Source: Thiotrichaceae bacterium (lineage in GTDB: Bacteria; Pseudomonadota; Gammaproteobacteria; Beggiatoales; Beggiatoaceae). Taken from it: a stretch of DNA of 32,768 nucleotides. Shown piece after piece: positions 18,033-26,641 of this stretch. The notes beneath the pieces were generated by a model. That model did no database searches. It saw nothing but the letters and a program-made list of their open reading frames with translations, and had not been told where the DNA came from. The DNA lies in the NCBI GenBank assembly GCA_026993485.1, contig JALWSU010000007.1, positions 1 through 32,768 on the forward strand, written 5' to 3'. Position 1 is the stretch's first letter. Every line of letters starts with the position of its first letter. Position numbers and translations under genes: made by a program.

Positions 18033-18923
18033 TTAATAACACCGTGTAACAATATATTTAGCCATCCAGCGCAATGGTTCAGCTTGAACATCAAAATCGC
18101 TTATGCTATTAATAGCATCATCAATTAACTCTTGAGCTAGTTTTTTAGCACTAGCTAAACCTAATAAAGATGGATAAGTTACCTTATTGTGAGCAATATC
18201 AGAACCTTGAGGCTTTCCAAGTGTCTCAGTATCAGATTCAACATCTAAAATATCATCTTGAATTTGAAAGGCTAAACCAATACACTTGGCATAATGATCT
18301 AATTTTTCTAAAATATGATTTTCAATAGAGGGAAAAGCCAAAGCACCAAGTTTGACACTAGCGCGAATTAAGGCACCAGTTTTATGTATATGCATATTTT
18401 CCAATTCGGCAATATTTAAAACATAGCCAACAGACTCTATATCAATTGCCTGTCCACCTGCCATGCCACGTGAGCCACTAGCTAAGGCTAATGTTTTTAT
18501 CATTTCCAAGCGTTGTTTATCAGTAGTTTGTAAATTAGGCGCAGAACTTAAGACATAAAATGCCAAAGATTGTAGTGCATCACCAACTAAAATTGCAGTG
18601 GCTTCATCAAAAGCTTTATGACAAGTTGCTTTACCTCGGCGTAAATCATCATTATCCATTGCAGGTAAATCGTCATGTACTAATGAATAAGCATGAATTA
18701 GTTCGACTGCACAAGCAGGTGCATCTAGTGATGTTGGAGTAACATTTAGAGCTTTACCAGCTAAATATACCAGTAAAGGGCGTATCCGTTTACCACCATC
18801 AAGTACACTATAGCGCATTGCCTCATGTAAACGAGTTGGTTGAATTGAAGCCATAGGCAAGTATGATGCTAAAGCGGTTTCAACTCGTTTTTGATAAATT
18901 GTCATTAATGATTTTAAGGACAT
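18033..18923 (-). CDS. ispA: Farnesyl/geranyl diphosphate synthase (IspA)
   Basis: A 296-residue trans-prenyl synthase of normal length. It has the first Asp-rich motif DDLPAMD (Asp84, Asp85, Asp90), the GGKRIRPLL substrate segment near residue 43, and the second Asp-rich motif QDDILD (Asp223, Asp224). The GQAID and KTG...K stretches are also present. It condenses isopentenyl diphosphate with dimethylallyl and geranyl diphosphate to make farnesyl diphosphate for quinones and undecaprenyl lipids. AAAGG lies upstream of ATG 18923. In many relatives xseB precedes it, but no xseB is here; upstream is the divergent MIF-like gene. Confidence 0.95.
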   Translation of the reverse strand: MSLKSLMTIYQKRVETALASYLPMASIQPTRLHEAMRYSVLDGGKRIRPLLVYLAGKALNVTPTSLDAPACAVELIHAYSLVHDDLPAMDNDDLRRGKATCHKAFDEATAILVGDALQSLAFYVLSSAPNLQTTDKQRLEMIKTLALASGSRGMAGGQAIDIESVGYVLNIAELENMHIHKTGALIRASVKLGALAFPSIENHILEKLDHYAKCIGLAFQIQDDILDVESDTETLGKPQGSDIAHNKVTYPSLLGLASAKKLAQELIDDAINSISDFDVQAEPLRWMAKYIVTRCY

Positions 18924-18990
18924 TTATTATTTTACCTTTAATTATAGATAACAGTTTTTTATTTTAACTAATTAATAGCAGCAAAAATTT

Positions 18991-19335
18991 ATGCCATATT
19001 TACAAATTCAAACTAATATTGATATCAAACCAGAACGACAAGCGGATTTATTAAAGAGTGCCTCAGAAATTGTCGCACAAATCTTAAATAAATCAGAAAA
19101 TTATGTAATGGTAGCCTTGCAAGCTAAAACGCCAATGCTATTTGCAGGAACTGAGCAAGCAACAGCGTTTTTAATCTTAAAAAGTCTCCGTTTACCCGTA
19201 GAAAATACCCCATATTTTTCACAAACCTTATGCTCATTTATTGAAGAAAAGTTACAAATTCAAAAAGATAGAATCTATATTGAATTTATAAATCCCGAAC
19301 CATCATTATGGGGTTGGAATGGACGAACTTTTTAA
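18991..19335 (+). CDS. MIF/tautomerase superfamily protein
   Basis: A 114-residue protein, the length of macrophage migration inhibitory factor. It begins MPYLQIQTNI, so Pro becomes the N-terminal catalytic residue once Met is removed. Other similar points are the Lys in LNKSENYVMVAL (near the MIF active-site lysine), the central FAGTEQATAFLILKSLR strand (MIF FGGSSEPCALCSL), and the end DRIYIEFINPEPSLWGWNGRTF (MIF DRVYINYYDMN...VGWNNSTF). It is likely a trimeric keto-enol tautomerase. Bacterial MIF homologues are known but patchy. The in vivo substrate is unknown. It is divergent from ispA. Confidence 0.85.
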   Translation: MPYLQIQTNIDIKPERQADLLKSASEIVAQILNKSENYVMVALQAKTPMLFAGTEQATAFLILKSLRLPVENTPYFSQTLCSFIEEKLQIQKDRIYIEFINPEPSLWGWNGRTF

Positions 19336-19342
19336 TCACTTA

Positions 19343-19946
19343 TGTTACGCATTCTCGTTCCCACGTTCCAGCGCAAGGCAACCACAAGGGATTGCCCCTA
19401 CATCATTGTTTGTAGGGGCAATCCCTTGTAGTTGCCCAGAGAGGCGTTTCAGGATGAAACGCAATGAAATCAATTATTTAAAAAATTATGTATAAAGGAG
19501 TGCGCTCCAGCATGGGAACGCATACTTCGACGCTCTAGCGTTGCTGCCAACAAACTTATGCTTTAGTACTTATGTACCTAACCAATTTTCGTATTGTCCA
19601 AAGCTTTCGCTTTGGAAACCAGCCAAAGCTAAAGCTTTGGACTCCAATATTTTCGTTTTCCTAGTTTCCAAGGCTTCACTGCCATGATATAGCGTTACCC
19701 GATTTAGTTAAGTACAAACCTGCCAGGTTTTTAAAACCTGGTAGGTTTAATCGCTGTATTTTATACAAACAGGTAGTGCTATATTAAGCTATGAAAAAGA
19801 GTACAGCGAATGTCAGACAACAAATAAAACCTTTGATAACTCGTCAGCTAACTGATTGTTTTTTATTCGTTGTCATAGATTCGTTGTACTCCATCCTTGA
19901 ATTTAATGGCAGTGAAGCGGGAGCGTGGGAACGAGAGTGCGTAACA
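19343..19946. mobile_element. 604-bp ORF-less element with 23-bp terminal inverted repeats and nested palindromes
   Basis: The ends match with one mismatch over 23 bp: 19343-19365 starts TGTTACGCATTCTCG and 19924-19946 ends CGAGAGTGCGTAACA. No transposase is encoded. Nested inside are a 26-bp-arm palindrome (19377-19402 with 19411-19436; GGCAACCACAAGGGATTGCC...), two CCAAAGCTTT palindromes (19596-19648), the AAACCTGCCAGGTTT repeat (19716-19748) and a ~30-bp imperfect inverted repeat (about 19798-19893; GAGTACAGCGAAT ... ATTCGTTGTACTC). I found no clear target duplication. It covers nearly the whole gap between the MIF-like gene and the MlaE-like gene. Confidence 0.65.
19716..19748. repeat. 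Palindromic AAACCTGCCAGGTTT repeat
   Basis: AAACCTGCCAGGTTT, TTAAAA, then CCTGGTAGGTTT. It is a member of the family at 2491, 5183 and 15502, nested in the 604-bp element. Confidence 0.75.
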
Positions 19947-19966
19947 TCAGTTAATCACATCAAATA

Positions 19967-21115
19967 ATGAGCGATTTTTCCCATTCTACAAACATAATTA
20001 AAGCCAGTTTAACAAACAAAGCTGATAAAATTTATTGTAATGGTGATTGGACACTAGATGGTATTAGTCAATTAGAACTGCAAATCAAAAAATTTTCTTG
20101 GCCAAAAATTACAACGATTATTTTTGATGGCAGTTCGATTCAAAATATGGATACAGCTGGTGCATGGCTGTTATTTCGTACTCAACAAACTTTAGAACTT
20201 GCTGGACATACAATTATTCTACAAGGATTGAATGCCAAGCATAGTGATTTGTTGCAAATGATGAGAAATCATGCAGCTAATTATCAACCAAGTACACCTC
20301 CACCATCTTATAATATTTTAGAACGTATTGGACAAAAAACTTATAAAAATTATAACCAACTAATTGATTTTTTAGCATTTGTTGGTGAAACTTTCATTGT
20401 TTTTTTACAAGCAATATTTTCTCCAACTCGTATTCGTTGGCAGGCACTATTTGCAAATTTATATTCGGCAGGTGTAACCGCACTACCTATTATTGGTTTA
20501 CTATCCTTTTTAATCGGTATTGTTCTTGCCTATCAAGGTGGCAGTCAATTAAATAAATATGGTGCTAATATTCTTATAGTTGATTTAGTTGGGATAACAC
20601 TTTTGCGTGAAATAGCTCCGTTACTAACCGCGATTATTGTCGCAGGGCGTACTGGTTCAGCTTATACAGCACAAATTGGTACAATGCGCGTTACTGAGGA
20701 AATTGATGCCTTACGTACAATTGGTATTTCACCAATGGAATTATTGGTATTACCAAAATTATTAGCACTAATTATATTAATGCCCTTATTAAGTGCCTAT
20801 GCTGATATTATGGGAATTTTGGGCGGAATGCTAATCTCTAAATTATCATTTGGTGTTAGCATGATAGATTTTATTGATCGTTTTCCTAAAGCAGTTTCTC
20901 TTACTAATTATTTAATAGGCATATCAAAAGCACCTTTTTTTGCGGCTGCTATTGCTTTAATTGCCTCTTATCAAGGGTTTAAAGTTAAAGGTGGAGCTGA
21001 ATCTGTTGGTAAACAGGTAACAATAAGTGTTGTACAATCGATTTTTTTAGTTATTGTACTTGATGCCGTTTTTGCTATTGTATTCAATTTATTGGGCATA
21101 GGATTTTTTAAATAA
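19967..21115 (+). CDS. MlaE-type lipid ABC permease fused to a STAS-like domain
   Basis: A 382-residue protein. The first ~95 residues are a STAS-like domain (TIIFDGSSIQNMDTAGAWLL ... GHTIILQGL), which corresponds to MlaB. The remaining ~260 residues are an MlaE permease with five or six helices and family motifs such as LPIIGLLSFLIGIVLAYQGG, LLREIAPLLTAIIVAGRTGS, IGTMRVTEEIDALRTIG and VGKQVTISVVQS. It moves phospholipids between the inner membrane and an MCE protein. The stop is 4 bp before the start of the ATPase gene, so they form one operon. In E. coli the STAS protein is separate; fusion is known in other bacteria. The MCE subunit candidate is at 5365. Confidence 0.9.
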   Translation: MSDFSHSTNIIKASLTNKADKIYCNGDWTLDGISQLELQIKKFSWPKITTIIFDGSSIQNMDTAGAWLLFRTQQTLELAGHTIILQGLNAKHSDLLQMMRNHAANYQPSTPPPSYNILERIGQKTYKNYNQLIDFLAFVGETFIVFLQAIFSPTRIRWQALFANLYSAGVTALPIIGLLSFLIGIVLAYQGGSQLNKYGANILIVDLVGITLLREIAPLLTAIIVAGRTGSAYTAQIGTMRVTEEIDALRTIGISPMELLVLPKLLALIILMPLLSAYADIMGILGGMLISKLSFGVSMIDFIDRFPKAVSLTNYLIGISKAPFFAAAIALIASYQGFKVKGGAESVGKQVTISVVQSIFLVIVLDAVFAIVFNLLGIGFFK

Positions 21116-21119
21116 AAAT

Positions 21120-21890
21120 ATGTCAGCAAAAACTGAAATAGCAATAAAAATTAAGGATTTACATACTAAATTTGGCTCAACTATTATTCATGAAGGACTA
21201 AATTTAGAAATACGACGTGGTGAAATTATTGGCATTATTGGAGAAAGTGGCTCTGGTAAAACGACACTCTTGCGTGAAATTCTGTTACTTGATAAACCCT
21301 TAGCAGGCTTAATTGAAGTTTTTAATAAAAACATCTTAGACTTAAACAAAAAACAATGCTTGTGGTTACGCCGTCGTTGTGGGGTAATGTTTCAACAGGG
21401 GGCATTATTTAGTTCTTTAACAGTTGCCGAAAATGTAGCAGTACCTTTACATGAACATACAAAACTGAGTAAAAACTTAATCAAAGAAATCGTAGCCTTT
21501 AAAATTGCCTTAGTGGGCTTACCATCTAGTGTTGAAACTAAATATCCTGATCAACTTAGTGGGGGTATGATAAAACGTGCAGCAGTTGCCCGCGCTATTG
21601 CCTTGGATCCAGAAATTTTATTTTTAGATGAACCAACGGCAGGATTAGATCCTATCAGTGCTTTAGCATTGGATAAACTAATCTTGCAATTAAAAAAAAC
21701 ACTTGGTTTAACAATCGTTGTTATCACGCATGATTTAGATACATTGTGGGCTGTAACTGATCGAGTTGCAGTTTTAGCTGATAAACATCTTCTTGATGTT
21801 ATGCCAATTAAAGATTTAATCAAACTTGAACATTTTTGGCTGCAAGAATATTTTCATGGCCCGCGTGGGCGAGCAGCTAATCGGGATTGA
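21120..21890 (+). CDS. ABC transporter ATPase, MlaF-like
   Basis: A 256-residue ATPase with Walker A GESGSGKTT (about residue 43), Q-loop FQQGALFSSLTVAENVAVPL, signature LSGGMIKRAAVARAIALDPE, Walker B ILFLDEPTAGLDPI and H-loop VVITHDLDTL. The signature LSGGM and the adjacent FSSLTVAENV are typical of MlaF-type lipid transport ATPases. It powers the MlaE permease encoded 4 bp upstream. No mlaD, mlaC or mlaA follows; the operon ends at a MITE-like element and then the rRNA promoter region. Confidence 0.92.
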   Translation: MSAKTEIAIKIKDLHTKFGSTIIHEGLNLEIRRGEIIGIIGESGSGKTTLLREILLLDKPLAGLIEVFNKNILDLNKKQCLWLRRRCGVMFQQGALFSSLTVAENVAVPLHEHTKLSKNLIKEIVAFKIALVGLPSSVETKYPDQLSGGMIKRAAVARAIALDPEILFLDEPTAGLDPISALALDKLILQLKKTLGLTIVVITHDLDTLWAVTDRVAVLADKHLLDVMPIKDLIKLEHFWLQEYFHGPRGRAANRD

Positions 21891-21896
21891 ACTTAA

Positions 21897-22043
21897 TATA
21901 ACTTACGCATTGACAAACTATTTTTTTGTTTTTTTTCTTGGAGTCCAAAGCTTTAGCTTTGGACTCCAAGTAATTTATAATTTGTAACATTTTGTTTTTA
22001 TGAAAAAACATATAAAACATCAACTGTCAATGCGTAAGTCCTA
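21897..22043. mobile_element. Second copy of the 150-bp MITE (degenerate left end)
   Basis: ACTTACGCATTGACA (21901-21915) and its inverse TGTCAATGCGTAAGT (22025-22039) match the ends of the element at 11008. The left outer bases have decayed (TATA in place of TAGG) and no target duplication is visible. A perfect 34-bp palindrome with a CCAAAGCTTTAGCTTTGG core is at 21937-21970. This copy sits between mlaF and the rRNA promoters. Confidence 0.8.
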
Positions 22044-22116
22044 ACTATTTACATAATCTGTAATATGTTGATAGATGTCAATTGAATTGTTATCTTTAGC
22101 AAAAGTGAAATAAAAC

Positions 22117-22144
22117 TTGACATCAAAAAGAAAAGCTATATAAT
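22117..22144 (+). promoter_or_regulatory. rRNA operon promoter P1
   Basis: Consensus sigma-70 hexamers TTGACA (22117-22122) and TATAAT (22139-22144) with a 16-bp spacer, followed by AGCGGCTCTC. A 95-bp shift gives P2, with almost the same sequence. Confidence 0.88.
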
Positions 22145-22211
22145 AGCGGCTCTCAATTTAAAGTTAAGTTTTTAACTGATTTGGGTATTATTAAATACTT
22201 AAAAATAAAGC

Positions 22212-22239
22212 TTGACATCAGAAAGAAAAGCTATATAAT
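22212..22239 (+). promoter_or_regulatory. rRNA operon promoter P2
   Basis: TTGACA (22212-22217), 16-bp spacer, TATAAT (22234-22239), then AGCGGCTCTC, the same discriminator as P1. P1 and P2 look like a tandem duplication of about 95 bp. Confidence 0.88.
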
Positions 22240-22334
22240 AGCGGCTCTCAACTGAAGTTAAGTTAAGAAGAATCATCTTTATCTTTGCATTTTTGCACTT
22301 TATTAAATTTAAGTGTTAAATATTAAAATAACGC

Positions 22335-22362
22335 TTGACATTAATAAATAGCATGTTATAAT
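22335..22362 (+). promoter_or_regulatory. rRNA operon promoter P3
   Basis: TTGACA (22335-22340), 16-bp spacer, TATAAT (22357-22362), then GCGCCGAG. The spacer sequence differs from P1/P2, but the hexamers and spacing are perfect. Confidence 0.85.
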
Positions 22363-22404
22363 GCGCCGAGTTGAGTTGATAAATTCAATTATTTAGATTG
22401 AAAA

Positions 22405-22417
22405 TGTTCTTTAATAA
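22405..22417 (+). promoter_or_regulatory. boxA-like antitermination site in the rRNA leader
   Basis: TGTTCTTTAATAA resembles the boxA consensus TGCTCTTTAACAA, and lies in the leader between P3 and 16S as in E. coli rrn operons. Confidence 0.65.
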
Positions 22418-22420
22418 ATA

Positions 22421-22438
22421 GATCAAGTAATTTGTGTG
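22421..22438 (+). other. 5' strand of the 16S processing stem
   Basis: GATCAAGTAATTTGTGTG pairs perfectly over 18 bp with 27282-27299 just past the 16S 3' end. This is the expected RNase III processing stem around pre-16S; it loops out about 4.8 kb that includes all four introns. Confidence 0.85.
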
Positions 22439-22849
22439 GGTGCTTGCGTCGATAGATTAACAATAATTTATTTATAATAATTTCGATGCAAATACTAACT
22501 CAGATTTTTGTTTGAGTAAAAACTTTGCGTCAGCTAGATTTAACAAGATTTAAACTGAAGAGTTTGATCATGGCTCAGATTGAACGCTGGCGGCATGCTT
22601 AATACATGCAAGTCGAACGGTAACATGCCCTTCGGGGTGATGACGAGTGGCGAACGGGTGAGTAATACATAGGAATCTACCTAGTAGTGGGGGACAACTC
22701 GGGGAAACTCGGGCTAATACCGCATATGTCCTACGGGATAAAGTGGGGGACCTTCGGGCCTCACGCTATTAGATGAGCCTATGTCAGATTAGCTAGTTGG
22801 TAGGGTAAAGGCCTACCAAGGCTACGATCTGTAGCTGGTTTGAGAGGAC

Positions 22850-22903
<54 letters not shown>

Positions 22904-23308
22904 AGGGAATATTGGACAATGGGCGCAAGCCTGATCCAGCAATGCCGCGTGTGTGAAGAAGGCCTGCGGGTTGTAAAGCACTTTTTTTTGGGAAGAAAAG
23001 CTTAGAGTTAATACCTCTAAGTGTTGACGTTACCAATAGAATAAGCACCGGCTAACTCTGTGCCAGCAGCCGCGGTAATACAGAGGGTGCGAGCGTTAAT
23101 CGGAATTACTGGGCGTAAAGCGTGCGTAGGCGGTTAAATAAGTCGGATGTGAAAGCCCAAGGCTTAACCTTGGAATTGCATTCGATACTGTTTAGCTAGA
23201 GTACAGTAGAGGAAAGCGGAATTCCTAGTGTAGCGGTGAAATGCGTAGATATTAGGAAGAACACCAGTGGCGAAGGCGGCTTTCTGGACTGATACTGACG
23301 CTGAGGTA

Positions 23309-24267
<959 letters not shown>

Positions 24268-24391
24268 ACCCTGGTAGTCCACGCCCTAAACGATGAGAAC
24301 TAGATGTTGGAGGAAATTGATCCTTTAGTGTCGCAGCTAACGCAATAAGTTCTCCGCCTGGGGAGTACGGCCGCAAGGTTAAAACTCAAAT

Positions 24392-24461
<70 letters not shown>

Positions 24462-24518
24462 GGCCTTGACATCCTCGGAACTTTGCTGAAAAGCGAAGGT
24501 GCCTTCGGGAACCGAGAG

Positions 24519-24553
<35 letters not shown>

Positions 24554-25372
24554 AATTGACTTGCGACCTATAGGAGTGATCCTATAGAAAAAATCAGCTT
24601 ATAACGGTGAAACCCTAACAGAACTTGATGAGGGCAATACCGTGGGAAGTTTAGGAAGTGTCTATAACTTTGAAACAAGAGCAATTAGTAGTTGGAACTC
24701 TGCTAGGAGATGGTTATCTTTATCGAAATGGACGGTTACAAATTGAGCATCAAGAAAAATTTAAGTCATACGTTTTTTGGAAGTATGAGATGCTTCATTC
24801 CATAGTTTCAGGCGTACCAAAAAGGTGTGTTAGGTTCGACAAAAGAACCAATAAAGAGTATGTTTCTTGGCGTTTTTATACTAAAACTGTTTTTCAGAAT
24901 TATCGTAGATATTTTTATGATGAGAATGGAAAGAAGATAGTTCCAAAAAATATTTTTCAGTTGCTTGTTTCTCCACTTGCATTAGCAGTGTGGTTTATGG
25001 ACGATGGTGGTAAAGGAGCAAACACTCCAAAAGGATTGATTATAAGTGCAGCAGGATTTACTTCAATAGAACAAATTTTATTGAAAAAATGTTTGGAAAA
25101 TAATTTTAGATTAATTGTCAATATACACAAAAATGGACAATTTTATATTCCAGCATCATCTTATAACTGCTTTTACAATTTAGTTAATCCTCATATTGTA
25201 CCCTCAATGAGGTACAAACTTCCTATAACCCCGTAACGACTGAGGCGTAATGCCGAGATAACAATTGATTGACGTTTTAAATTTATGATTGTTATAACAC
25301 GCTGACTCTTACTTACCATCAAGTAAGATGAAGATATAGTCTAAACCCATAAGAAATTTTGGGGGGAATTTG
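24554..25372 (+). mobile_element. Group I intron in 16S after position 1078 (S1078), with LAGLIDADG gene
   Basis: The 5' exon ends CUCGUGUCGU and the intron ends ...AATTTG before GAGATGTTGGG. P1 pairs GUCGU with GCGAC (24563-24567), with U·G at the splice site. P2 is CUAUAGGA-GUGA-UCCUAUAG (24568-24587). P7 uses CGACU / GAUAUAGUC (S strand near 25332-25341). P9 has a GAAA loop (one mismatch). The core is very similar to the 23S L2500 intron, including CTTATAACGGTGAAACC and CCGTAACGACTGAGGC. The endonuclease gene is in the P6 loop. Confidence 0.9.
24658..25236 (+). CDS. LAGLIDADG homing endonuclease of the S1078 intron
   Basis: A 192-residue protein with two motifs: LVVGTLLGDGYL (Asp18) and LAVWFMDDGGKG (Asp115/116), LAGLIDADG_2 type. 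The first usable codon is GTG at 24658 after AGGAAG; no ATG is near, so the true start is uncertain. It is read entirely within the L6 loop of its intron. The C-terminus (MRYKLPITP) has a partial homologue in the remnant in the L2500 intron. It presumably cleaves 16S lacking this intron. Confidence 0.85.
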   Translation: MSITLKQEQLVVGTLLGDGYLYRNGRLQIEHQEKFKSYVFWKYEMLHSIVSGVPKRCVRFDKRTNKEYVSWRFYTKTVFQNYRRYFYDENGKKIVPKNIFQLLVSPLALAVWFMDDGGKGANTPKGLIISAAGFTSIEQILLKKCLENNFRLIVNIHKNGQFYIPASSYNCFYNLVNPHIVPSMRYKLPITP

Positions 25373-25410
<38 letters not shown>

Positions 25411-25597
25411 ATCCCTAGTTGCCAGCACGTAATGGTGGGAACTCTAGAGAGACTGCTAGTGACAAACTGGAGGAAGGTGGGGATGACGTCAAGTCATCAT
25501 GGCCCTTACGGCCAGGGCTACACACGTGCTACAATGGGTAGTACAGAGGGTTGCAAACCCGCGAGGGGGAGCTAATCTCACAAAACTACTCGTAGTC

Positions 25598-25650
<53 letters not shown>

Positions 25651-25691
25651 AATCAGCATGTCGCGGTGAATACGTTCCCGGGCCTTGTACA

Positions 25692-26542
25692 AAATAAATG
25701 CGCCTGGCAGTTTATTAGACTAGGTGGTGAAAATCCATCTATTCGTTTTCGGACAACGAATATAGGGAAAGATAGGACACGTTCCGTAAGGAAGTGTCTG
25801 AAGGATCTGGAACAAATGGTAGTCTTAGCAAAAAAAAGGCGTTGTGACTCATGTGTGTACCATGAGGAAGCAACAAACCGTAAAGCCTGCTAGGAATGTC
25901 AGAAATAGCCTAATAAATGACCCAGGGATATCCTGTCGTTAAGATAACCAATCATGCGACGGCAGGAAGTCAGCTGATTCATAGTAGCCGATACGTCGGC
26001 AAAGGATGAAACCTATGAGAGAAATCTCACCTGAAAATATTTCAGGATTTGTAGTAGGTGAAGGATGTTTTTATGTAGAAAGTGGTAAAGATCCTAAGTA
26101 TAAATTAGGGTATAGAGTTAGAGCTGCTTTTTGCATTGAACTTAGAGAGGATGATAGAGAAATACTTGAGGCCATTCAAGAAACATTAGGATGTGGCAAT
26201 ATTTACCAACTCAATTTTGGTAGATATAAAAATTATTCTAAAAAAAATTGGAAACCTCATGTAAAATATAGAGTAAGTAATCAAAATGAGATTATTCACA
26301 AAGTCATTCCTTTCTTTGAAAAGTATCCACTTTTTGGTAAAAAGAAAAAATCATTTGATGTATTTACCAAAATTGTGAAGAAAATTGAGTTCAAAGAACA
26401 TTTAACACCCTATGGTTTAGAAGAAACCAAGAAATTGGTATCTGAACTCAAATCTCTGAATAAAAAAGGCATGTAGGACTCGCTGGATGCGCTAGACACG
26501 CTTGTCCAGTGGGAACGCGACAATGGTTATAATGATCGCAAT
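25692..26542 (+). mobile_element. Group II-type intron in 16S after position 1396, encoding LAGLIDADG instead of reverse transcriptase
   Basis: Exons join as TTGTACA + CACCGCCC, so no terminal G is possible; the intron ends in AAT (group II AY). A conserved-like AUGCGCC start occurs only after six extra nt (AAATAA). Domain I is closed by CCUGG/CCAGG (25703, 25922) and UUUAUUAG/CUAAUAAA (25711, 25910). EBS1 is in the loop UGUGUAC (25854-25860) of CUCAUG/CAUGAG and pairs with exon UGUACA; AAGGC (25836-25840) fits exon GCCUU as EBS2. A domain II hairpin, GCCGA-UACG-UCGGC (domain III, 25987-26000), the ORF in domain IV, a 35-nt domain V-like hairpin (26479-26513) and a domain VI hairpin follow. 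Confidence 0.8.
26015..26476 (+). CDS. LAGLIDADG protein of the 16S-1396 group II-type intron
   Basis: A 153-residue single-motif protein from ATG 26015, chosen because AAAGG is 9 nt upstream; the ATG at 26006 abuts that site. The motif is ENISGFVVGEGCFYV (Glu16 as catalytic acid), LAGLIDADG_1 type, followed by basic helices (KKKKSFDVFTK, KKGM end). The single motif suggests it acts as a homodimer, or that it is a half-size maturase. Group II introns normally encode reverse transcriptases; a family with LAGLIDADG ORFs is known from fungal mitochondrial rRNA genes. It lies in domain IV, just past the domain III hairpin. Confidence 0.85.
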   Translation: MREISPENISGFVVGEGCFYVESGKDPKYKLGYRVRAAFCIELREDDREILEAIQETLGCGNIYQLNFGRYKNYSKKNWKPHVKYRVSNQNEIIHKVIPFFEKYPLFGKKKKSFDVFTKIVKKIEFKEHLTPYGLEETKKLVSELKSLNKKGM

Positions 26543-26641
26543 CACCGCCCGTCACACCATGGGAGTGGGCTGTACCAGAAGTAGGTAGTCTAACCGCAAG
26601 GAGGACGCTTACCACGGTATGGTTCATGACTGGGGTGAAGT

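Noticed and set aside
25692-26542. The 1396 intervening sequence as another group I intron
   Set aside because: The exon junction leaves no terminal G, no P7 strand (TATAGTC type) is found near the end, and EBS/IBS-like pairings plus a long domain I helix fit group II instead.
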